From positions 3,286,001-3,350,000 of the forward strand of contig JAJGBQ010000005.1 of NCBI GenBank assembly GCA_022457065.1: DNA of 64,000 bases. Reading direction: 5' to 3'. A model generated the notes under the pieces. That model saw only the letters and a list, made by a program, of their open reading frames with translations, ran no database searches and was not told the DNA's origin. The DNA is from Curvularia sp. ZM96. Its lineage: Eukaryota; Ascomycota; Dothideomycetes; Pleosporales; Pleosporaceae. Positions 1 to 10,821 of the stretch are shown in pieces. Both the position numbers and the translations under genes were made by a program. How positions within the stretch are numbered: the stretch's first letter is position 1; every line of letters begins with the position of its first letter.

Positions 1-1
1 C

Positions 2-448
2 GTCAACAACATCGACCTCAACGTAATGTCGGTTGTAAACTACGCCGTCCGTCACCTCAAGGTCAAGCACATTGTCGTCTGTGGCCACTACGGCTGCGGC
101 GGTGTAAAAGCCGCCATGACACCCAAAGATTTGGGCATCTTAAACCCCTGGCTACGAAACATTCGCGATGTTTACAGGCTGCACCAGAAGGAGCTTGACG
201 ACATCGTTGCCAACGGCGGAAGCGAGGAGGACAAATACAACAGACTAGTAGAGCTGAATGTGTACGAGCAGTGCAGGAATGTCATTAAGACTGCTGCTGT
301 ACAGCAGTGCTGGGCCAAGAACGAATTCCCAGTCGTCCATGGCTGGGTATTTGGCTTCAGCGATGGCAGGCTGAAAGATCTCAAGTTTGACCATGAGGGT
401 CAGCTCAAGGAGATTCAGAAGATCTATGACTTGACACACGAGGAGTAG
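2..448 (+). CDS. Beta-carbonic anhydrase, C-terminal part (5' end outside window)
   Basis: Beta-class carbonic anhydrases interconvert CO2 and bicarbonate with a zinc bound by Cys-His-Cys; in fungi (Nce103 family) they supply bicarbonate for carboxylation and act in CO2 sensing. The open frame runs from the left edge to a TAG at 446-448 and gives about 148 residues. The motif VVCGHYGCGGV carries the zinc-binding His and the second Cys. VVHGWVF and a GRLKDL segment near the end match the usual C-terminal core. The first zinc Cys and its Asp-x-Arg partner should lie upstream and cannot be checked here. The first in-frame ATG, at 26, is internal to the conserved fold and is not the real start. 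No intron is visible in this part. The family call is secure; the paralogue cannot be named. Confidence 0.93.
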   Translation, partial: VNNIDLNVMSVVNYAVRHLKVKHIVVCGHYGCGGVKAAMTPKDLGILNPWLRNIRDVYRLHQKELDDIVANGGSEEDKYNRLVELNVYEQCRNVIKTAAVQQCWAKNEFPVVHGWVFGFSDGRLKDLKFDHEGQLKEIQKIYDLTHEE

Positions 449-3400
449 ATTAAAAAGGCGTGTGTCTGCATGTATTGTGGCTGTTGTATAAGTAGATGTG
501 GATTTAGCGAGAAGTTGACGACGAGATGTTGATCTGAAATGAGATATATATGGGACTGATAGAATAGTCGCATGCTGAATCGAAGACTTTTTATTCATAA
601 AGGAGTCGTTACGTTTCGAAAGGCATCTCTTTAGGCTTGTTCACTGTTTGGGTACTATTCTGATCTGAACTCAGTGAATATCAAAGTCAGAAAGCAGGCT
701 TGGGATAAAAGGCAGCGGAATGGAAAAAACGTCAAGAATCTGTCTACTTATGGCTCTAAAACGACTCAAGATATCATCCTTCAAGTCCTCATATTCTTTT
801 TTCCGCAAGAAGTGGACATATTGTGGTTGATAGCTACTTTCTAAGCACTGGGTATTCTTCCATAAAAGCAAGAAAAAAGGCCCTCACGCATGAATTCCGT
901 GAGGAAACAGAAAAGCTATAGTCAGCTGTCTCCTTCGTCTTCTTCCCTTGCTTTCCTGCTATTCTCTTTGCACTCTGCTTCAGCAAATTCTTTTCTTGCG
1001 AACCTGTAGTTAGCGCCATATTCAACGTATGATATCTGGATATTAGCTGCACTCAGTTTCTGTGGTCTGTTAGTTTCACCCCATGAAATAAATGTCCTTC
1101 CCATCCTGCAGTATCTATGTGGGAAGTCGCTGTCACTAATTCAGAAAACTCAAGCCATTTCTTAAAATTTCACTCAAAGTGGATAGTGCAGATCTGCCAT
1201 TAAACATATCACTGGCACTATTCCAATATGACCGCAAACTGCTTATGTACACTTGCATCATTCTCCTTACGACAATAAGTGCAGGCACAGTGATAAGGTC
1301 AGCAGACATACATGCTTACCAAACAGCTGCCACCGTCCTACCTGCCCCTACATCAAGAGCAAGTGCGACAATGATGATTAAAAGTGCTTGTAGGAAAGAG
1401 ACAAGAGAAAAAGAAAGATTCAAGCAAAGGAAGACTTATAGTGAGCATGGGCATGGAAAGGAGAAGGGACAATGGAAAGGAAGGTGGGACTGATATAGCT
1501 ATTTGGGATACGAATCTCCTCATAAAGCTGTTTCTTCGAACATTGTACTCTTTGCGGTTGTTTCCTATCTTGAACCTTCTATGTCCTACTATCCTGCTGC
1601 TTCAGCGTGTACGTGCCCTAGCAGAAATGATTTGGTCACAGTCGGAGACGTAATCGCTTCCATGAACGGTGGCTGAATCTGAACAAGAATAATGACGTAG
1701 GGCATATTTTCTGTATTTTAAAGGCAGCGCGAAGTTGTCCGCCGCATGAACAGAATTATGTAACAATGACACCATTTCAGAGATCAACATAGGCGATCTT
1801 CCAGACGATTCTAACATCTACATCTACTTTAGCATGTAAATCATCTCATCATGTGGAGCTAGAGTCCGCGGACCCTTTCATGTTCGATCGCAGGGCGATC
1901 AAGCCACAAAGAAGTGAAGACTCGACAAACCACTCCGCCCTGCATATTAGCACAGTGACGCAGCAAAAGTAAAGAGAAGGTATGTAAAGAAGCAAGGAAC
2001 AAACAAGATGTGTAAAGTGGTGGAACCCACAACCTTGAGATAACCAATCGCGTCTGATTAGGACTTGAAAGCTCGAGTCTCATGCTCTACTGATTGAGCT
2101 AACTGGGCGGCAATTGCTTACTGAGAAGCGATGCTACATTCAGAAATATAGTCCCTTATGGAGATGAGAAACGTTGAAAAACTCACTGCGATCCTCAGCC
2201 CTATCCTCTCGATCAAGATGAGATGCTAGCTCCCACAAAAGGCCGCTACTGCAAGCGAACGCCACTCTACCGGCTGAACCGTGGTACTCGGTGCTGACAG
2301 TTTTTGAAACATTCCACTACCGACCGCCTCTAGCACCCGAATCCGAGAAGGGTCTTCCTTAGCCTCTTCTACTCGAGGATCCAGGCCGCCTGGTTGATTT
2401 CCAAATGCCTGGTAATTTCAGCTCTAAGAAGGTGACTTGGGACGCCGTGTGATGCCAAGTACGTTCTGAGATTGAAAACTAGGCCACGGAGAACCACGAG
2501 TCATGGCACCACTCAGGCGAGATTACTATTCCAGGACATGGTTAGTCCATTTCAGGGGTAATGACGAAAGGACCGAACTTGGTGTTGTGCACCCAAGTTA
2601 GGTGTCAAACGTGACGTGGTGTGACTGACGGCACCAGACTCGCACGTTGGAGTTTTTAAACTTTCACCGTACCAGAGGGATCGACAAGTACTTCGTATGT
2701 ACAATGTTGATGCCACCGCTTTCGGAACATCGTCCGCTTGATGAGTGTAGCTCTGCCATGTCAGCTCAGCCCGTAAGCAACCCTTTATGGCATCTATAGT
2801 GAGCATCCGAAGCTTAACGACCAGAACGGAATTCAAAAGGGTTCTTGTACATTGCTTGCCGACCCAACACAGCATCTCTCTCACCTCATCAATCTCCGCG
2901 GAGAAAAAAAAAACACTTTGGTGAAATGAAATTGCCTGTCGCCCATGTTGCTGCTGAAGGAGATGATTCAGCAGAAGCAATCGTATAGCCCCATTTGTCC
3001 TGCTGAATCCAGTATGCAATAATTTTCCATAAATAATATGCACGGATTTTGTGCGAGTAACGATGCATGGCATGTGGAGATGCTGTCGCTACCCTGCATC
3101 CGTAATCCGTACAACGTGCGGCAGGGTCAGCCCTCTATGTGTTTATAACAGCATCAGCCGAAGAGATCATCAACACGCCGGTTGACCTAAAGTGCAACGT
3201 GCATTTCTCCATCTCACCGCATGAGCTCCATCAGTGCTTCGGAGCATGGCGAACTGCACGTCTTCACTGCCTCACTGATGGAGCCGGTGCATCCCCCGTA
3301 TCCACTTATTCTCGGGATGGGGATGCTATGTTCGTATTGGGATACGGTACTACTTCCGAGCCCCGTACGGTGTTACCATCTACGTCAATGGCCCCCAAAA

Positions 3401-3464
3401 GTCGATCCGAGTATACCTATTTTACCTAATCTGAACAATGCTACTTGTTCTAGTTTGCTGTGTC
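449..3464. other. Gene-poor intergenic stretch
   Basis: Three kilobases with no coding region I can support. The first 150 bases are probably the 3' flank of the carbonic anhydrase gene. A 173-codon open frame on the minus strand (2552-3073) and shorter ones have no recognisable family, splice context or motif. A tRNA-like relic lies at 2012-2108 and is listed separately. Confidence 0.5.
2012..2108 (-). pseudogene. Decayed tRNA gene with intron-like insert
   Basis: On the minus strand a tRNA-like body starts GCCCAGT, followed by a perfect D arm (GCTC / GAGC around AATCAGTA) that doubles as a good A box. A perfect five-pair anticodon stem (TGAGA / TCTCA) follows. Between its two halves lie 37 bases instead of 7, as expected for an intron just 3' of the anticodon. 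The 3' half is damaged: the T arm reads GTGGG then TTCCACCAC, so the T loop and B box are shortened, and the acceptor 3' strand pairs at only about four of seven positions. The body resembles eukaryotic lysine-type tRNAs, but the anticodon is not readable with confidence. I infer a pseudogene. Confidence 0.5.
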
Positions 3465-4050
3465 CTACGCGCTCATTAGCTGAAGCCCACCTAAATCGAT
3501 GTAGCATGACGAGGCTGAGTGCCATACCAAATACACCTGGTAAAAATCCATCATAACTGTGCCTTCCCTGTCCTTTACCAGGTGTGCCCTTGCAGCCCAG
3601 TCTTTGCTTGACTCCCCCCCTGCTTTCAGGCCGTATTTGACCGTCCCGTACAACATGACTTCGTTAGCGTCCGGTCCAAACGGAAATATCTTAAGTGGTG
3701 CGTGCGCCCTGCTAGAAACCTTTTCCCACATCGTTTTTCGCAGGGCCAGGATCTCTGCCGCCAAGAATCAGCCCGATGGAAAGAATTTTGCGTGACAGTC
3801 CTGCAGTGGAACATAAAGGGGGGGAAGGCAAAGTTGCCCTGGGGCTAAAAGTAAAAGCAATGCTTAACGAACCATCTCGGCCCATAGCTACTTTTGAAGC
3901 CATGATTAGCGTGGCATCGCCCGTGAAATACTTGACGTAATCTTCGTGCGCCTCAGGCTTGTCGGACGTGGCATAGAAGCGCTCGAAGAATTCCTTGTAT
4001 GAGGGGTCGACTGCAATAGCCGGTGGATATTCAGAGGAATATGCGTTCAT
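3465..4050 (-). CDS. SnoaL-like / NTF2-like small protein
   Basis: SnoaL-like proteins have a compact alpha+beta barrel of the NTF2 superfamily. Fungal members of this short type are mostly uncharacterised, with proposed roles in binding or isomerising small molecules. Two exons: 4050-3873 and 3754-3465, with a 118-bp GT-AG intron joining MGRD to EILALRK; the product is about 155 residues. Family-like segments are YKEFFERFYATSD, YVKYFTGDATLIM, LRKTMWEKV, KIFPFGPDANEVMLYGTVKY, WAARAHLVKD and MDFYQVYL. The start is the first ATG of the frame and gives a family-like N terminus. The last 20 residues after YQVYL look atypical, so a further short intron near 3525 with a different C terminus is possible. 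It stands alone, with no linked biosynthetic genes. Confidence 0.75.
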
Positions 4051-5816
4051 GGTGTTTTTTTAATTGCTGTAAGGAACAAAGGGCGAACGATGTCAGTGAT
4101 TTTGACATCTCAAACGCCCATCGAAGCCTCTTTCATTTATTGCGGGGCTGACGTAATTCTTTTTTGGAACGCCTCACGGCGGCACACGCACACGGGCCGG
4201 CGGGAGAGGCGCCTAACAGTGTTGTAAAACCCGACCTCACCACATTCATCGTGTTGCGTTTCATCTACACAAACATTGCGGTCCTGCCAAGTGCTGTACA
4301 TACTACCTGGAGCTGTATTTATTGTTTTCTTTTTTGGTGGGGAGTGATGAAAGTCGACATGCTCTGAAGTCTAGACGCCTTTAGTGATTGAACGGTACGT
4401 CACTGAAGCGGCGCGCTGGTATGCAACAGCGCTACAGTAGCGTCTACCAGACAAAAGCAAACTCGACGGCGCTGGCTGTGCAGCTCCGCGATCCAGGAAT
4501 GGCCTTCAAGTCACCCTAAAGTACGACTAAAACCTAATACATGTTGCGGCCGTGCCCGTTCGGGCTGTTCGGGATCTCACTGACCCAAAAACTACCTTCC
4601 GAGGCACCTTTGCAAGGATAGGCAGGTCCCGCAGTACAACCCGCAACCCACGTGTCATGAGAGCATACTGGGCATTTGCGTCCGACTAGGACTTCGATGT
4701 CCGAGGACGCATGGGAAAATTCTTCTCGGGCGCTATTCTCCATCAGCATCACCTTGCAAGGGCTCTGCGGCCTACGAATCAAAGCTTCCATCTCGATCAC
4801 GCTCCACACCAGACGGAGTAATTACAATTTTCTTGGACACCACGACAAACACTAGGGCAGGTGTACCTTCTGGATCGAAAGGGGCAGCATCTCAAATCTT
4901 TGGTTGTCCCTGTTTCACGGAACAGTGGTACTCTATACTGGTACTCAGGTCCCCGAAGACATGCAGGTCCATGTGGCTGAGTTCCAGGCCACAACCATGC
5001 GACTGCACCGTGAACTGCTTTCTGCAACCTAAGGAACGGGCCATGGCTCATTCTGTCAGCTTCCCCTACATACACTAGTTAGGGTCTCCGCCCACTTGGC
5101 TCACCCTGAGGCCTTATGTCGATCTGTCGGGCTGACTGCTGGTGTTTCAAGTTTTAGAGTGCCGTGTATATGCACGTTTGTATTGAATAGGCCCTGCCGA
5201 AGTAATCCCCGAGCTCTTAGCCGTTGTCTTACATGGTCAGCTCGTAAATGAGCCACATCATCATTATTGCGTGCTCTCTCAAAGAGAAACTCGTCAAATC
5301 GTCAATGATGAGGTCAAGTCGAATTAGGGTGTGTTGTTTAGGTAGTTCATCTGCTCAAACTTTGACCATTTCGGTAGCTGACATCGAAGGGCTAAAGTCT
5401 TGCCACCACAGATCATGCTATAGAACCAGGATCCGACGGGAGGTAACTAGTATAGTAGGTCGCCCTTGAGCAACGTGGGTACTCGTTTGGTCCAGGCTCC
5501 GCCATGAACGTCAGAGCAGCCTTCACTGTGGCGCACAAGCCAGCCAATCCCAAAATATGGGCGAAGTACTCCGTAACGATCGACTCCGGGATTCTGGCAC
5601 TTCACGAGCTGTGGGCCCTTAGTACGCTTTGGTGATTCCAGAACCTAATGGCGCTATGAAGCATCCGACTACCCGCCTGAAAGTGCGAAAGTACAAGATC
5701 TGGAGTATGGCCCCCGCCCTCACTGGGGTTCATCAGCTTCACCATCGCCCAACTATAACTCCTAATAGTGAATCCTAACAACCTTTAATTCATTAATTCA
5801 CTCACACCTATTCACC
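4051..5816. other. Intergenic stretch upstream of the GT2 gene
   Basis: No supported functional gene. The minus strand at about 4534-5041 holds two protein-like reading frames broken by an in-frame stop and a frame change (listed as a possible relic). The last 100 bases before 5817 (AATCCTAACAACC, then CACACCTATTCACC) look like a normal A/C-rich fungal 5' leader. Confidence 0.45.
4534..5041 (-). pseudogene. Possible decayed protein-coding gene
   Basis: Reading the minus strand from an ATG at 5041, a frame begins MARSLGCRKQFTVQSHGCGL and runs into a TGA after about 50 codons. The same frame then continues without stops (DAAPFDPEGTPALVFVVVSKK) to a TAG. A shifted frame carries on with a protein-like, Cys-containing segment (VGRKCPVCSHDTWVAGC) to a TAG at 4534. 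No splice pair I can find joins the pieces. I recognise no family. The pattern of plausible protein interrupted by one stop and one frame change suggests decay, but chance open frames cannot be excluded. Confidence 0.25.
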
Positions 5817-8366
5817 ATGGTCTACCCGACCACAGACTATGTCACTGGAGCCCGGCGGTCCAGTGAGATCGTACCCGCCTCACAGGATGTTGCAGTTCCT
5901 GCTCACCTCCTCCGTGCCACTGGCAATCTTGGATCCAAGCGAGACAAACAACACACCGCACACACTGGTGGCTGGGATCCTCTACCGGAGAACCCTTTCA
6001 TCGACTCAGAACAAATAGGAGGCATCCGACGAAACGGTACTCACAGCTCATCCATAGGACGCACTGGTACTCAACGCTCAACCATACGACAAAACAGCAA
6101 TCGTGTACACCGTAATGACACTCAACGCTCTACCAACATTGACAGGACACGAAGCGAAAGCGAGCAAAGGAGAAGCGTTCGCTTCTCTGTTGGTCACTCT
6201 AACAACAACACCTCACACCACGATGAAGCCTTGGCTCCAGTTGATGACAATGGGCCATACTATCACAGACTTTCTTATATAGCCGGCTCGACTGATGTCC
6301 TCACTGTAACACCCCGAGAGAGCCGAGCACCCACACCTACCTTCATGGACGGAAGGAACAGCGCATTCTCGAGCTATTCCAACGAGAATCCCTTTGAGTC
6401 CAAGGCAAACTCAATCAAAGATGATCCCTTTGCGACAGAGAACAACTCTCCTCGAGCATCATTCGACGCAACACCTCAACAGCCTGAAGCTGTGCATCAC
6501 GGTTCGCTGAGGCGGAAGAGCACTTTGCGATCGGTGGTCGGTGGTCTGCAACGGCGAGTCACAAACGCCTCCTACTTCCAACGGAGCGAGCTATTCGGAA
6601 CCTACGAGAAGGCCAAGAAGAAGGGTGTCGAGATCCAGCGCAAGAAATGGGTCCAGATCACCTTCGAGTACAGCCTGTACCTCCTCATGATCCTCTTCAT
6701 CTACTTTGTCCTCATCGGTATGCCGCTCTGGAGGGGTGCAGTCTGGTGGATGTACTGGGTTGTAGAAACCAAGTTTGTTCTTCCTGGTGGATTCGGTATC
6801 ACGCTCGGTATTGCGCTGTTGTAAGTTCGACTCTCGGGTATGATCTTGGCTTTGCACTAACTCAACCTTAGCTACGCCTTCGCTCCTCTTTGCATCTTAT
6901 TCGAGAAGGACCCTCCACCTGCCGACTACACAAGCGAGACCAAAACCCCGTCTAATGTTTCCGATACTTGTCTCATGATCCCCTGCTACAAGTCCGCAGG
7001 TCTCATCGCCAACACTCTTGAAGCCGCTCTCAAGATTTTCCCTCCCTCTCACATTTTCGTCATTGCCAACGGCAACAGCCCCACGCCCCTCGATAATACC
7101 GAGGAAATCTGCCGCCCATACGGTGTCAACCACATCTGGTCGCCCATCGGATCCAAGATTGTCGCCCAGTTCGTCGGTTGCTATGCGGCCAAGAACTTCA
7201 AGAACGTCCTGCTCATCGACGACGACTGCGCTCTTCCCGACAACTTCCCCGTTGTCACGGACCGTATGACTGATAAGATCAAGTGCATTGGCTATACCAT
7301 CAAGTCCGTCGGTCCGAACTCATCCAAGGGCAACCTGTGCCAGCAAGCCCAGGATCTCGAGTACAAGCTCAGCGGTATTCAGCGTGAGTTTGCTGGCAAG
7401 GTTGGCTCTGCCACCTTCCCTCACGGCGCCATCTCCCTCTGGGACCGCGAACTCCTTATCAAGACCTTCCACGAGCACCCTGGTTTCAGTGTCTCTGAGG
7501 ACTGGTTCTTCGGCCACGTCGCACGCCAACTCGGATCCCGTATCACAATGTGCTCGCAAGTCTTCGTCGAGACGGAAACACCCACAGCCGTTTTCTTCGC
7601 CGGCGGCGGCTCGCGCGGTGGCTTCGGTGAAATGACCATCTTCTCTCAACGCTTCAAGCGCTGGAACTTCTTCTTCGTCAACGGCATGTACTACAACATG
7701 CACTATATCCTCTGCAGCTGGAAGCTCGGCTGGTGGGAAATTGGTGCAAAGATCTTCGTCTTCCAAGAGGTCTACGAAACGCTCCTTTACCTGCTCACTC
7801 CCTTTATCCTTCCTATTTCCTTCATTGTCCGCCCTGATTTCTGCGGCTACCTTCTTGCTGCCACCGTCGTCATGTACCTGATCAACGTCATCATCTTCAA
7901 CGAAGTGCACCTTCGCCGTAAGAACGAGCGCGTCGGCTGGGTCCTGCTCTACGTCTACTACCTGCCCTACAAGATCGTTCTGACCTTTGTCAACGTCGCC
8001 AGCTGCTACTGGTCGCTGTACAAGTACGCCCGCTACTTCGCTAAGCGCCACCCCAAGGTCATCGAGGACGAGAAGGCCGTCGAGGTCGTTATTCGTCTCG
8101 AAGAGGACCAGGCGGCAAACGAGTGTGGTCTTGGCAGGCGTCTTACTGTGCGCACGGTTGGTGGTCGTACTAGCGTTGACGAGGAGGGTGACGTGGATAC
8201 GAATGCTACCTCGTATGGAGTCCTCACTGAGCCAGAGCCCATCTGCAGCCCCGGTTTGAGGCAGGACTCGCGGCCTAGCAGCAGTGCGCTCAGGCAACAG
8301 GGTGTCGCAGCGAGAGATTATTTTGATCGCGAGAAGCCTAGCCAGGCACCACCACAATGGGTCTAA
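5817..8366 (+). CDS. Membrane glycosyltransferase family 2 (polysaccharide synthase, Cps1-like)
   Basis: Processive GT2 enzymes polymerise sugars from nucleotide-sugar donors at the cytosolic face of a membrane and often extrude the chain. Two exons: 5817-6820 and 6872-8366, with a 51-bp intron (GTAAGT, branch CACTAAC, TTAG); 832 residues. The first 260 residues are polar, low-complexity and probably disordered. Two or three membrane helices follow at about 280-355. The catalytic domain has the Asp-rich motif IDDDC (D451-D453), the acceptor aspartate in SEDWFFG (D545) and the QxxRW motif as QRFKRW (from Q594). At least three more helices follow, then a charged tail. The start ATG has a strong ACCATGG context. 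Fungal relatives are called Cps1 or GT2, and disrupting them in plant-pathogenic moulds affects hyphal growth on surfaces. The exact polymer cannot be read from sequence. Confidence 0.93.
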
Positions 8367-8738
8367 CCTCCTACCCTTGTAGCATACTGTTTGCTTCATT
8401 ATTTTTCTTTACTTTCACTTCTTTTATACTTCTTTTTCTTCTTATACTTTTCTACACACACTCTTCTTTCCACACTTCTCTTCATTCTTCATTGTATACC
8501 TATCTTCACCCTTTCTTCTTCTTTCTTCACACTTTCTCTTTCGGCCTTTTTTTCTTATTTCCTTTGTTCAAAAACACATAGACTAGAGTTCTTGTGGCCG
8601 ACAAAAAATCTGCTTGACGGACATGTTGCGGATATATACCTATTTCCTTAACTGTATAATCAGTGTTACGACTACAAAATTGATTCGAAAATTGATTATG
8701 TATACATCTTTTCGGTCATTCAATAGAATACGTACTTT
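8367..8738. other. Pyrimidine-rich 3' flank between convergent genes
   Basis: Between the stop of the GT2 gene and the stop of the convergent Tpt1 gene. Bases 8390-8575 are almost pure T/C runs (blocks such as TTCTTTTTCTTCTTAT), probably the 3' UTR and polyadenylation region of the GT2 gene. Open frames here encode only Phe/Leu/Ser-rich low complexity and are not genes. Confidence 0.6.
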
Positions 8739-9866
8739 TTAAGCTTCATCTGTCGCATCTTGTGAATGATCGTCCACTCTCACTTTGCCACCTCTGCCAC
8801 CACGACCCCTTCCACCACCGCCTCGTCCACCCCTTGCACCCCTTCTGCCCTTCTGCACATCGCCAACTTCCTTCTCCCACTCCTCGACATCAACAGTCAC
8901 CCCTTCGGGCAACTTCCCATCACTCATCAGAACCTCACCATCTTTCTTCCTACTCTCCACCCGCTTGAAAAACTCATACGGCAAGCAACCCTTCTCATTC
9001 CCCTCCGTCAAAATGACCCCGTTTTCCGAGAGAAAGAACTTGATCCCAGCAGCAAGCGCAGCGTGGATATCAACGTACACCAACACCGACGAACTCTTAC
9101 GCATACCAGAAATAACAGGCGCTGCTTCTTTTTCCTCCGTAGACCCAGACGCAGACTCTAGAGACTTGAAACCAGCAGGGAGTCCAGATGCAAAGTGGAT
9201 ATGGTTTCTTCCCATGCGGCGTAGACCGCCGCTCTTGAGGATCAGGTTCCAGGATCGCTCGTCGGTGCCGTGGACGACGACGTCGGGGATGTTGCCTGCT
9301 TCGGCGGTGATGGGAACGAGAAGACCCTCGTTGTCGAGCTTAATTGAGTGACCTTGGTTTGCGCGGATGAGGTAGTCTGCTGGATCGTCGGATTCGGATA
9401 TGCTCTGCAGTGCCTCGGATGCGGGCTGATCCTGGGCATCAGAAGAGTCTTTATCGAGTGATGATACGGGAATCATGGAGAAGCGCTGTTTGTCGTTGTT
9501 TGCGACTATATCGCGGAGTTCTGGGAAGGTGATTTTGAGACTGCGGAGAGCCTTGGTGTTGAGCTGGGGACTGTTAGGTTCGCTGTTTGTCAAAAAAACC
9601 AAATTGAGGTAGTTCGATTTGATCCAGGAGTTTTAAAGAAGGGTTATTTCTTCAATATTTTTGCCTTGATGATTTGTTCGAGAAACAACATAGTACAAGA
9701 ACAAACTTACCGCATCCCGAACATTGACATACCCACCCTTTCCTAGCTTGAGTCCCTCCTGACTGGCCCCGTGCCTCAGCAACCAACTAACTTTCCTTGA
9801 AACCTGGACTTCTCTAGGCTGATTTGCAGGATTGCGACTACCGCCGCCACGACCACCTCTGGCCAT
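8739..9866 (-). CDS. TPT1: tRNA 2'-phosphotransferase (Tpt1/KptA family) with RG-rich ends
   Basis: Tpt1 removes the 2'-phosphate left at the splice junction after tRNA ligation, transferring it to NAD+. Two exons: 9866-9711 and 9563-8739, with a 147-bp intron (GTAAGT...CCCAG); 326 residues. Family hallmarks are all present: VSRKVSWLLRHGA with the catalytic Arg-His pair, KGGYVNVRDAL, RFSM, the IRANQGHS motif with its NAD-site Arg, the VHGT turn, GRNHIHFA, and a C-terminal FFLSENGVILTEG strand. The unusual parts are the ends: the first 12 residues are Arg/Gly-rich (MARGGRGGGSRN), and the tail holds a long RGG-type stretch before an acidic end. The chosen ATG is the one directly upstream of the conserved core; longer frames further upstream lack support. 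Confidence 0.93.
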
Positions 9867-10821
9867 GCTTTTGATAGTTGTGAAGACGCGCTTAATATTT
9901 GCGGGGGAAATTTTATCAACTGGGGAAGCCGCTGACAAGATATATGCCAAGTAAGGTGTGATTGGTCTCTGAGTCGAAATGAGTAATGTATGATGAGTCA
10001 ACCACAATGGTTTCAGAAGGGCAAGTGTGTATGTAGTAACAAGTAGGGCTGCCTGTGGAAAAAAGGTTAGCGCGAGATTTGTGCGCAGCAACCCCGCAGT
10101 TATTGGTTGCGGTCGCCTTTGTAGAGATTCTGTATGCGTCACTTGTACCTCACCTATGAAATCCAAAACTGGTATGATATGTCTGGACAACGAATGCAAC
10201 CAAGATTCTTAACTACTTCTGCCCATACCATGAAAGTATATATGCACCAAGTATACCTCGTTTGAGCAATAGTATACACAAGCAAAGTCGCCCTCTTGGC
10301 TGCACATCATCTTTTTGCTTTGTCCTCAAAATATGCTTGATCATGCTTATACTATCTTCGACTCACCATAGAATTGTCGTGCGTTGTACATGTTGGAAAA
10401 GTTTTTACTTTTTCGTAGCTGTCCATGGACCTAACTTATCTCTAGAGTCAACCCATCTTATGCCATAGGCGCGTAAATATATCAACCTCTGCAAGATACC
10501 GGTTTCTTCTTATTTATTGCTTCTCTCATCTTACATAGTAGGTTACCTGTCTCAACGCGCCCTTGCACCAATACAAACATGTTCAACTCAAGCATGTTTT
10601 CTCGAAGCAAGTCGCTAGTCTTCAATGCGTCGTTAGACAGTGGTATTGATAGGTAAAGTAATATCATGCCATCCCCCTATGCAACGCCCATCAAGGATAA
10701 GGAGAGAAAGAAAAGTTATCATAAATCCGCGATGAACACTCAAGCAATCTAGATCTCCAGTGTCTTCGCCCATTAACATGGAAATTGAAGCTTAGGGCTC
10801 AAGGTCAAGCTCAAAGTCACA
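9867..10821. other. Intergenic stretch between Tpt1 and Rab5 genes
   Basis: Nearly 1 kb that includes the Tpt1 promoter at its left end and the 3' flank of the Rab5 gene at its right. I see no coding region, RNA gene or clear repeat. Confidence 0.5.

Noticed and set aside
2552..3073. 173-codon minus-strand open frame
   Set aside because: No family resemblance or splice context, in a gene-poor segment; a relic cannot be excluded but is not supported.
6975..8366. Starting the GT2 protein at the internal Met of the second exon
   Set aside because: A clean 51-bp intron joins the upstream exon in frame and supplies the expected N-terminal membrane helices.
7320..8399. 359-codon minus-strand open frame
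   Set aside because: Exact antisense shadow of the GT2 catalytic exon; Val/Asp/Glu-rich translation without domains, while the plus strand has all GT2 motifs.
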